NCBI GenBank assembly: GCA_949358305.1
Contig: OX442318.1
Span: 10,090,517 to 10,150,516, forward strand
DNA length: 60,000 nt
Direction of reading: 5' to 3'
Origin: Strigamia acuminata
Lineage: Eukaryota > Arthropoda > Chilopoda > Geophilomorpha > Linotaeniidae
Positions 27,601 through 39,600 of this stretch are shown here, in pieces (position 1 is the stretch's first letter; each line of letters starts with the position of its first letter). The notes under the pieces were generated by a model, which was not told the DNA's origin, searched no databases, and saw only the letters and a program-made list of their open reading frames with translations. Position numbers and translations under genes: made by a program.

Positions 27601-30600
27601 ATCATTATTATCACATCTGAGTCGTACCAGTCCCATTACACCATTCTTCATGTTTTTGCTCCACCGAGAGAACATTATTCCTGACATTAGAATTATTGAG
27701 AAATCACCAAGAACCAAGATGGACTTCTCAGCCGGAGAGGTCATAAGTCATTGAGGTGTTGGTTCCAACAAGAATTTATCTTGGGCACTTAGTCATTTGG
27801 CCAAAGATCGCAAAAGAGGGTGGTGTTGTTAACTATAAATCATTTCCATGTGATAAAAACATGCATTTGCATGTGAATGAGTGAAGAGAGAGAGAGAGTG
27901 GGATTGAGCTGGGTCACGGAAATGTGTGAGAGTTATGGAACAGCAACAAATCATTCTTCGCCAACGGTTCTATAATCGCACTGGGAATTTCTTGTGGAAC
28001 TCCACTTGAAACGCATTTACAATTTATAGCCAACTATAGTAAACTTGCGTGTTACTTCGTAATTTCAATTTATAAACTTGCCCATCACCAGACAGTGCTA
28101 ACGCATTGTCTGTTCGGTATCCCGACTTTTCATACCGCGCCGCTCCATCGCGCAACACTTCATCGCGGACACTTCAACGCAAACCCTTTCATCGCGCGGA
28201 CACTTCATCGCGACGACTTTTAATCGCGTGGACGCTTCATCGCACGACCTTTAATCGCGCGTAGATTAATCGTGTACAAGCTCGCATCAAAGCAAAGCTT
28301 TGAATAACATCGGAAGCTTGTGTTTGCTCACGCGGGCGAGTTTTTAGCAGTTTTTTCAAGTAAAAGCAAGCTTTGGAATTTTACCCGCTCCCTTGTGTTT
28401 CCACCTTTAGGTGTGTGAATCTGCATTAAAACAAAAATATGGATAGTTTTCCTGGATGGCGCTGAGGGAAACAATCGCAATGCATGATTGAAATTAGGTC
28501 AAGGTGATGCGAGGACTTGAGTTCAATGTCTTCAAAAACATGTTGAAATTTAACCAATTTGTTATTTGTCGAAAGAGTATGACAAAAATGATTGAGATTG
28601 AATTAGCGATGTTTCTCAAACGTGCGGATTATGTTCTAGCGGATCGGGCTCTGCAGCTGGCCCCACGTCGCTACAGTAAATTTCTAGTGCAATTCCTGTT
28701 TCCTTACTCCATGTTTGGGTCATCGAACCCCACTTTTTGGCATTTTCAATGTACATAAAAATATAGGAAAATGGTTTTGTTTTCTCCATCAGTTCCCGAT
28801 GCTCCTGCACAAATAAAAGCGGCACTAACTTCCCAAGAATCCATTCTGGTCGTTTGGAAGGCACCGCTCAGACCCAACGGCATCATAACTAAATACACAT
28901 TGTATATGAGAACACTGCATGAGAGCAAAGAGGTAAGGAAACACAAGAAGAAGAAGAAAAAAAAAATCCATTTTTAATTTTAAAATTCTACTCCTCTTTC
29001 GGCTTCAAAGTAAATAATTCAACAGTTTGTTTTATTTACCCGAGTGATTTCCCTAAAGATACAATTTGTTTATAAGCTTAGGCAGAGTGTGTGCTCTATT
29101 GGCCACTGCAATAGAATTAACTTTTTTTTTCTTTCTCCTGCAAGGAAACAACAAAACACACCGTGTTAGCCGGCCAAGGACTAAACTACGAAGCGACAAA
29201 TTTAAAGTTGGGTCGTCGTTTCGACTTTTGGGTCACCGCTTCCACGACGGTTGGAGAAGGGCAGAGCACCCGCGTGGTATCTCAAACGACGGGTACAAAG
29301 GGTAAGCGACGTGTGACAAATGAGATTAAAGCCAGGGGTGTTCGTTATGTCTAATGAATTCCTGTTCAACTTTTCTCTATGGGAATTTAATTACTAGTTT
29401 GAAAACACGCAAACATGTTAAATTATATTTTTAGTCGTGGAAAATGTTAAATTTAATTATACGCATTTGTGAAACAAGATCAAAAAGTTGGGAAAAGGGA
29501 AAACGTTGTTATTACATAAAAGAAAATTGCTACAAGTATATGGTTCCATGGTACATTGAAATTATGTATTGCGGTATGTATGAATAAATTTATTCATCCT
29601 ACTTAGTACCTTGCTTCATCATAGATATCTGAAATTATCTATATTTACTTATTTTCCACTAATAATAATCATAACAATGCTAAATTCATGATATTATAAG
29701 TGAAAAATAAGTAAATATAGATAATTTCAGATATCTATGATGAAGCAAGGTACTAAGTAGGATGAATAAATTCATTCATACACTTACAATATTGCGATAT
29801 GTTGCGATATTGCGATATGTTGCGATATTGCGATATGTTGCGATATGTTGCGATATGTTGCGATATGTTGCGATATTGCGATATGTTGCGATATTGCGAT
29901 ATGTTGCGATATTGCGATATGTTGCGATATTGCGATATGTTGCGATATTGCGATATGTTGCGATATTGCGATATGTTGCAATATTGCGATATGTTGCGAT
30001 ATTGCGATATGTTGCGATATTGCGATATGTTGCGATATTGCGATATGTTGCGATATTGCGATATGTTGCGATATTGCGATATGTTGCGATATTGCGATAT
30101 GTTGCGATATTGCGATATGTTGCGATATTGCAATATTTATGCAAAATAAAATTGGTTTTATGAGTATAAAATTTGCACCAAAAAGTCCATTTTATGCAAT
30201 ATAAAAATAAAAATATGCAAAATAAAAAAATTTATTCGAGTGAAATCAAGTGTTAAATAACATCTTAATGCCATTTCAAAGAGTTCTTGATATAAATGAA
30301 TTATAATTAGTAATTACAATTCATTTTTTTCTATTTTTTAAATTTTTTTTATTTGTTTATTTCTTAAAACTTTTTCCGGACACTAATTTAGTGACTTCTC
30401 CTGGTGTCTGTTTTGGCAAAGTCCTCAGTTTTTCGAACGCAAGCATACATACACGATACGTGTCTTAAAAAAGGCAAAAATTGATACATACATGTTAGGT
30501 ATCGTTAAAAAAAGACACAAATTGCCGTCTTTTTCCCGGAAAAATGGCGGTTCATGCATTTATTTCTGATTTTCGAAAAATATGCATTTATAGCCAATTT

Positions 30601-33600
30601 CGGCTTTTTATTGAATAAAAATAATTCCTACGCATTTACGCATTTATCCTTGCCCTGCTTATTAACATGCAAAAAAAATTATTTAGTTACTGCCTAATGT
30701 TAGCGTATAAAAAACATTTTAAACTTATCTAAAGACTTCGTCAACTGTTAAAAACAATAATAATTAAACACCAAACTAATTTTTAAATTAAATCCTTCCA
30801 GTCTCAGCCCAAATTGTATCCTTCAACGATCAAGTGATTTTGGCTTGGAAAAATGACGTCACCTTACCATGCAAAGCCGTTGGAGCTCCTGCACCTGACA
30901 AAGAATGGCTGATGCAGTAAAAACAATCTCACTTTATTCATAAATTTCCCTCCCCCACCAAAAAAAAAATCTTATTCCATCACAGACAAACCCCGCTGCA
31001 AACCAATGAACGCATCCGTCTCCAAGACGACGGCAGCCTCTTCATCTCCACCATCCAGCGCTCCGACGCGGGCAATTACTCGTGCCGAGTGCAGAACGTC
31101 TACGGCAAAGACGAAATAACCTACAATCTTGTGGTGCTAGGTACTTGCCTACTAATCCCTTTCAATTACCTTTGATTTCACTCATTTCGATGGATCAAAG
31201 ATTTGAGGGGATAAAGTCAATGGAGGAATAAATCCACCTTGTTAGTGCACCCGAACGGACAAAACAAAAAAGAAAGATCTTTTCTCTTTTTCAGCTCCGC
31301 CGTTGACGCCCGCATTGTTTCTCTCGGCAACGAGTCTAACTTCGATACAAGTGAAGTGGAGATCGCCCGATGATGGCGGCAGTCTAATCCGGAGTAAATA
31401 TTTCAGTAGTTGTTGATTTCTGCCAGTTGTCATCGCTTTCTTGGTTATTTCAAGGCTACAATCTTCACTACAAGAGGAATTACGGCGAGTGGGAGGAAGT
31501 TAAGGTGGATGCGGGCACCGATACTTACACCTTGGAGAATTTGTGGTGTGGTACTAGGTACCAGATTTATTTGGTATCGAGTAACAAGATAGGTGCAAGC
31601 GAGTCCAGCGGTATCCTCACAGCCAAAACTAAGGGTTTAGGTAAGGTTGATCGAAGTGTACAAATTTGACCTTGAAACGTCACTTCAAGGTCATTGGTTT
31701 GTTGAGCAAGGAAAGGGTTTTTTTTTGGGCAGTTTGGACTTAGGTTGTGGTCAGTTCTCGACCAATGGGTCTCAAACCGATGATGTTGTCTTACCGAATA
31801 CCACTTGGGGTATTACTGTACTCTGAGACGATACAACGTTGCCCTATTTCCAGCCGTATCACTGGTGTAGTGGCACAAAAAAGTGAAATAGTTCCCTTAT
31901 GGTTAAAAAATTCATTGAAATTATATTGCTACGTATTGCAATGTATTTTGAAATGCATTGGGTTTTGCGAGAGGGCATTTTATAATACGTTTTTGCATGC
32001 TATCAGTTTAAAAAGATATTTTTGCAGTATTCTTGTAGTATTCTTGTAGTATTCTTGTAGTATTGTAGTATTCTTGCAGTATTTTTGTAGTATTCTTGTA
32101 GTATTCTTGCAGTATTCTTGTAGTATTCTTGTAGTATTCTTGTAGTATTCTTGTAGTAGTGTTGTAGTATGCTGGTAGTATTCTTGTAGTTTCCCATGTG
32201 GTTCAAAAATATATTGCAATGTATTATAATATAATGTAATGAATTGTGAAATGCATTAAGTTTGACAATGCACTTGAAAATATATTATATAATACAGTAT
32301 TATGAAATGCTTTCCACAATATTATTTATCAAATTTGAATGAATGCATTGACAAAATACATTTTATAAAATATGCTTTAAAATATATTTTAAAGTACTAT
32401 TGTTAGAGAATTGCAAATGGGGGGGCATTGTCACAATATATATTTTCAATTGTATTATCAAATTCATTATAAAATTCATTATGAAATTCATTATAAAATT
32501 CATTATGAAATTCATTATAAAATTCATTATAAAATTCGTTATAAAATTCATTATGAAATTCATTATAAAATTCATTATAAAATTCAGTATAAAATTCATT
32601 ATAAAATTCATTATAAAATTTATTTGAAATGCATTTTGGAATGCATTTTGAAATGCATTTTGGAATGCAATCATTGGGCAGATCCAAAATACATTAAGAA
32701 ATGTATTTTTAAACCATATGGATTTCTTGTAGTATTATTATAGTATTCTTGCAGTATTCTTGGAGTATTCTTGTAGTATTCTTGTAGTATTCTTGTAGTT
32801 TTCTTGCAGTATCCTTGTAGTTTTCTTGCAGTATTCTTATAGTATTCTTGTAGTATGCTTTTAGTTTTCTTGTAGTCTTCTTATAACATTCATGTAGCAC
32901 TCTTGAACCCAGAATTAATGAACAGCAAACTTAAAAAGAAATCTGAGGGATAAATTTTAAAATGTTTTAACACTTGGTAGAGGTCTGTCCATAGAGGTTT
33001 TTGTTCCAAGGAAATGAAAGCGATAAAGAACTTGCTTGTTGGCTGTTATAGCTGCGGGTTCCACTTCTAGTAATTCCTGATGATGGTAACCCACATCCAC
33101 GGCTTAAAAGTGATAGAAAATGTAAAGCAGATTTACTTCCGATCGATATAAACATTTATAAAGAATACAGTATTCAATTAAAGGCTGCACTTGAATTATG
33201 GCTACAACTTGACCATGGGTTGTACTATACCTCCTCTTAATTGTCATGACAATAAATCAAATTCCTACAATCAAAAAATTTGATTTATAGTGCCTCCGTA
33301 CTAAGAAAGAAAACTATTTTTTGTGGGCCATATAAGCGCAAGGCCTTCTTTGACATCTTTTATTGGACCTGACTTCTTAAATCTTCACATAAATCCACAC
33401 AAGACTAACTACGGTGAAGTAAAACTCAACACAGCATTTATCAGTCTTTTTGTAATCACAAGACCTAACACAATACTGACATCTGGTGTTAACACACAGA
33501 AATACGAAACCAGATAATAACATAATCAGGTTTATATCTTTACTTTTCTAGAAAACTGCATGTGTTTACGTGGCATTACTTTGCGCAGAATAACCAAATT

Positions 33601-36600
33601 GTGGCTCGACAAACTGAACAATCCTGGCCATAAAAATTGTCGCTGCCTGGTCATGCCCAGCTTGCTGCAGAAATTGCGAGTGACTAGTTACAATTGCAAC
33701 CACCAGAGGGATTGGTCAAATCTACATTTTTTAGGGATCACACACAACTGGCTGCAACTGATCAGACTGCATTCATTTTTAATACAGCATTAGTGATCAT
33801 CCACCCTACATAATAGACTTATCCATTCACCCTTGTGGCAAAAATTAGAATTACTCATTCCGAATGCGACAATTTTTTTTTTGAGCACGATTGTACATTC
33901 TGTTTGCTCATTTAGTGAACACATTGTTAAAAAAAATTGTAAATTAGTATTACAACTAAAAACAACCATTTTTTTAGGAATAGTACAATATCAGCTGCTT
34001 TGTTAGCAGCACTAACAAAAAAGCAATAATTCTGTAAAACGACCTGTTAATGAATCTTTTGAAAATTTAAAAATTATTGAAAATTTAAATTTAAAAAAAT
34101 TTAAAAATTGTATAATGTCTATAATACAGGCTTATTCTGAAACTACAATCTAACCAAACCCCCCTTTAAAACAAACCCAATTATAATTAGTCTATTTGGT
34201 TCATTAATAAAGCTTTCACCGCTTTCACCATCTGGAATCAAAACAGCTGAACTTCATCAATTTAATTTGTCACAAGTCAACAAAGTTGGTGAATTTGTAA
34301 AGTTTAGTTCCCTTGTTTGTTTAAATGGATGATGGGTTTTAGGTGCTAAATTAACTTCAAATTAAGACTGCTTCAAGGTTCAATATCAGGGCCAGGTTTA
34401 TGCATAAAGACGCTACAGGCAGAGGTGTCCAACCTTTTGGCTCACCCTCAACTCAAAATGATGACAAATCCAATAAAATACACAAAAAACACCCCAAACT
34501 TCCAACAAATAATCATAAAACATGCCCTGTTCACACCTAAACCAATTTTGTAGAAAACCTGTGTTCACACTACCACAGGTTTTATAGAACTCAAAACAAG
34601 ATGGCGGACTTTACTACAACTCAAGTTGAAGAAAAGTTTTCTTAAACTTGACGTCACAACTGCAAAACACGCCCCCATTGTGTCATGTGACTAGTTTTGG
34701 GCTAACGTTCACAAAAAATGGCTGCCAACAGCAGGTTAAAACGTCATGACACTTGTACAAAACTATCCTTAAGTGTGAACAACTGATTTCAGATTTGTAG
34801 AACTTAGACTTTTAGAAAATCGTAAGTTCTAGAAAAGTAGTTTAAGTGTGAACCACGCATTACAATGATGAAATCAATGAATAACACTTCAACGTGCTAA
34901 GCTCCCCCGTTTGGGGTTCGCTTCATTACAACACAATTCTCTTCTTAAAAACTCACTAGTTTTCCCAGAAGTTGCTAAAATAATTAACTTATTTATAAAA
35001 TAATTTGTAATTTCTGCTTTCCAGCACCAGAGATTCCTCCAAAAGACAAACTGTTGCATGAAAATTCAACATACGTGGTATTAAATTTGGATGCATGGAC
35101 AAGCGGTGGGTGTCCCATTCTCTACTTCGTAGTTGAATACAAAGAAAAGGAGAAAGACACTTGGACGTTGGTCTCCAACAATGTGAAAGCAATTCAAGAT
35201 CGTTTCTCTATACTCGACTTGAAGCCGGGAACTTGGTACAATCTTCGAGTAACCGCGCATAACAGTGCAGGATCGGCAGTTGCTCAATATGACTTTTTTA
35301 CACTCACATCGTATGGAGGTAACCTACCGTAAAACCTCAATATATTCCTGGTGCCAAGCAATTCTCTGGGCAGTAAATGATTCTTGTTTGGTTTTTCTGT
35401 CTAGCAGCTACCGTTCCACCAATGATGGCCTCGGACCAAGAATCTTCTTTTCCGGTAGAATTCAAAGTCGTGATCTCGGTCATTATCTCCGTCCTAATCG
35501 TAGCAGCGGCAATAATTTTGGTCTGCTGTTGTTGCCTGCATCGTCAAAGGCAACAGGAATTGCATCAAGGTAAAATATCTAAAAATATTACTGTGACCTT
35601 GAAATCTGTTTTCAAGGTTAGCAGGTTTCAAGGTTCCTGGGTGTCCGGGCCACAATTAATGAAGTTGGGACAGGCCACAGCGGGCCGTGACAGGCCACAG
35701 CGGCCACGGGCCACCGGGAAACTCCCGGTAGCCCGCCAGGCCAGTCCAGCACTGCCCATGCCCAACGGCATACGACAATAAGCGGGGTAATACAGTCGAA
35801 ACTCTTTATAACGAATCGCAAGGGACCCGAACAATCGATTCGTTATAACAAGAATTCGTTATATCGAAATATTTTAGCATGGTGTTCTATGGCCAGCCAA
35901 CCAAACCAGCTATTTTTAGGTATTCGTTATATCGATAATTCGTTATATCGCGATTCGTTATAAAGAGTTTCGACTGTACGGTAAAACCAATAATCCGTCG
36001 ATCCGCAGAAAACATTGTGCAGAATATCATCAAAAATCGGTAGAAATTTCAGACAAACACCTCTAGAAATCAAAGTGCATAGGTCATACGAAAGTGGCCC
36101 AGATCTCAGCCATTAGGAAATGAGTTTGTCTTGGCAAGAAGCATGGCAGCTTAGCAAGTCAAGCGGCCTATCAAAAGACATGTCTGCTCACACTGAATGA
36201 ATTGTTAGTCGGAGCGTTCTAATGTGATGAGAACCCTTTTTCAATATAATGAACAAGTTGTTGGGACTGGTTTCTGGAGTACTTTAGTCAATTTAGTGTA
36301 ATCACCACCTTTTTTCAATAAAACGAACAAGTTCCTTGTGGTAGTGCACAGTCTCTAGTTAGGGGTAATAAGGCTCGACTATTGGGAGTTAGGCCAACCT
36401 TATACTAACTTAGAGTCTAGGGGCCCTGAAAAAATCCTTAAATCTTTTGCTATAATCAGGCTACAAATATTGGCAATGCTAGACCGCACTACCTCAATAT
36501 TCAATGTAATTAGTTGTAAGAATTTCATTGAAAAGCTGATAACGAACATTTGCATTTAGCAAATGTCCGACTAGCTGTTCACCCGCAGAATGATAAATCA

Positions 36601-39600
36601 ATCAAAACCATAGATCAAACAAATATAAAAATACATTTTTGCAAAACTAAACCAATAAAACACAATAAATGCAACCCAAACCCAAACCTAAACAATTTTG
36701 CAGATTCATTCAAAATAAAACATAAGTTACGTAGATAATTAACATCCCCATATCCACGTAACAATATTTACCACCTTCTCTATAGCTTTTTCATTTGTCC
36801 TTTCCGTTTGGAGTGCTTTTCGACCATTATTTAGTTGTGAATTTTAAATGCAGAAAAATGCAAATTCCGACTGAGTAAAGAGCTTGCACACTGAGAACAT
36901 TGGATTTGCTATATCGCAGAATGATTTTTCTAAATCGTTCCATGTGTTGTCTCGCCACTTGATGAACCGGTTTATTTGTGTGCTAGCCGTGATATAAAAC
37001 TTGCACAACAACTTAGTTTTGAGGAAAACTTAACGCAGTTTTATGACCCCTTTATTCTTTTCTTTTTCTGCGGATCCGGCACAAACCAAATCAGTTTACG
37101 AGCAGCAATAAAAAGTAATGAAAGAAATTGATCCAGTTCTCTTTGAATGGATTGTGACTTTCCAATAACCTGCCAACCTGTTTAGTGCTATTGTATTGGT
37201 CCACAAAACCCAGTTTTAGTTTCATTCCCCATTGGGAATTGTTATCCAACTATCCTAACACGCCTCCCATTGTCCAAAATTACTGAAGCAAACTTGTAAT
37301 TTGTGCATTGCAGAGAAACCTGCTGAGAACAAACAGCTGCAAAATGCCAAGTTTCAAGTTATCAGCCAGGACGGAAAACCAACTCATGTTGAGGGCAGTT
37401 TTCCATTTCTCCTAGGAAACAGCAACGAAGCCGGCATAAGAAGCTATGGATCTGAGAAAGTGTCGAAAAATAATCCAACAGGTATTATTTTCATCAAAAA
37501 CTAATGCCCTGCAATGAACCAACAAACATTCCTCCAACTCAGACCCAAAAAAGTTGCCCTACCTTCTTAACTTATCCATATGGTTTAATTATATTGCTAT
37601 GTACAACTCCTTGCCAAAAAAATGGCTTACTCTATTTTTTGGAACTTTTAATATTTGAAATTTCTCAGAAACTATTTCTCACAAGTAAAAATGGTTTTAG
37701 GAGGATTTAAAGGATTGTTAGAGCTATCATTTCGTTAAACGTTTTTTGGAAAAAAAAATGAATAGTTAAAGAGAAAAAAATTAAAAACTCCAAAAGGTGA
37801 CTATTTACAATATTTCTCATAACTTGTAAACAGAATGAGATAAAATTAAAAACTAAACAGATTTGAGACTGTCTATATCTCAGGAAACTTTTCTAAATTG
37901 GATGTATGGATCTCCAAGGCCCTGAAAAAAAGGCGTAATGGAGCTAAGTAAAGGGGTAGACACTTACTATTTTTCGAAAAATCGTGGCGAGCACAACCAT
38001 TGATGACAATTGTCTCCTGGTGTTGCTTCTGGCAGCATGGTTACCTAGTGCATAGTTTGTTCACTCTTATGTTTTATGCGTTTTTAGTGTTGCAACAACA
38101 GCAAGAAAACAACGCTTGTCCATACGCATCGTTTAGAATTCCAGGTTACCGGAAGCAGGAAATGATGCCTCAAGCAGCCTCTCAATATCACACTTATAGT
38201 GGTCGCAATTCTCTTTCAGATTGCAAGGTATTTCGCAGAAACTAAAATCTATATTCAGTCACTAATTTCTCTTTTGGTTAATTTCCAGCAGCCTCATTCG
38301 CAGAAATCACCATTGTACTCCAAAGTACAAAAGCAGTTATTACAACAACATGCACAAGGAATGCCTTTAGAACAACAAGAAGGCAAGTTTTCCTCAAATC
38401 CCACTTCGTAAAGGGTGGGCCAAAACTCACAAACTGGTCTGAAGTCTTAATAACTTTTCTAAAAATATATTTTTTAAATTCTTCTTTAACTATTTTGTAA
38501 AGAAGACTAAAGGTAGACACACAAGAAAGCGGCTAAAATTTAAAAGCTTGCTTTTACTTGAAAAAGCGGCTAAAAACTCGCTCGCTTGAGCAAACACAAG
38601 CTTGCGTTTTTATTCAAAGCTTTGCTTTGAAGCGAGCTTGTACTCACCCGCTCCGATCAAACTGAGTTTGATTTACCAGATTCAAGCTTGCTGGTGTTTT
38701 GGCCATGTGACTTTGCCAGCCAATCAGAATCGTCAGGAAATTCTTGGAGGAGATTTTGGCGGGAATTTCTGGCTAGCTTGAGTTTGCGAGTTAAGCAGGT
38801 AAGCCAAAAGCGGGTCAAGTGAGCTTGTAAATGACTCCCACTTTAAACTTGTACTAGCAAGCTTTGGAATTTTACCCGCTCCCTTGTGTTTCCACCTTTC
38901 GGAGATTAATCATGGAAAAATTCACGACCAAACAGAGAACACAACTTGTTAAATTTTACTAACCAACCCAGAAGATCAATAATTCAGATCCAACATCCAA
39001 CAATCAAACGTCTAAAAATCAAATGTCTAATCATTGGCACGCTCGTTGGGTCAGACTCAGAATTGACCTTCGCTTTCAACAGTAAAATTCCCAATTTGTG
39101 TTTGCTGTTTGGTTATTAAAGCAGCATTAAATATTCTGATGTTTCTTCGTTAGATTACGTCACACACGGTAGTGAATCAGATTTAAGTGACACAGAAGTG
39201 ATGCAATATTCAGAGTCATTCGGTCAAAGGCAAGAACATCCACCGGCCGTTCAAATGCGTCTCGAACACCGTGGTAGGTTCGTGATTTTTTTTCGCACTA
39301 ATCTTGTCTCCTAAGGTTTGTGGTAATAACGTGTGGTTTCTCCACATTGAAGATCAAATTAAGATGTATTAATCGACTATCTCTCAGTTCCCGATCTGCT
39401 GTACCACCGTCCAGGTTCCACTTCCACCGACACGTCTCCCGACTCTGAACGACAGTCCTTCCAGCGACCAGGCCGGACTAGGAACCGTCTCAAATATCCC
39501 AAGCCCAACCTGGTCGCAGGCAACAGGTACCGCATGAGAGAGACACTTAAATGTGCGCCGCATTACAATATTACATGTGATGAAAACAGGTCGTCCAGTC

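Larger units (their letters stand above)
25649..28792. other. Long Dscam2 intron between FN3 and FN4
   Basis: Contains the inverted dispersed repeat (27061-27190), a 36-bp palindrome (27189-27224), a CATCGCG-rich array (about 28135-28270) and a truncated MITE (about 28275-28415). No convincing gene in the rest. Confidence 0.5.

Noticed and set aside
29753-30204. Overlapping open frames over 100 codons on both strands (ILRYVA and YRNISQ-type repeats)
   Set aside because: They come from an 18-bp satellite whose unit lacks stops in several frames; no non-repeat coding sequence is attached.
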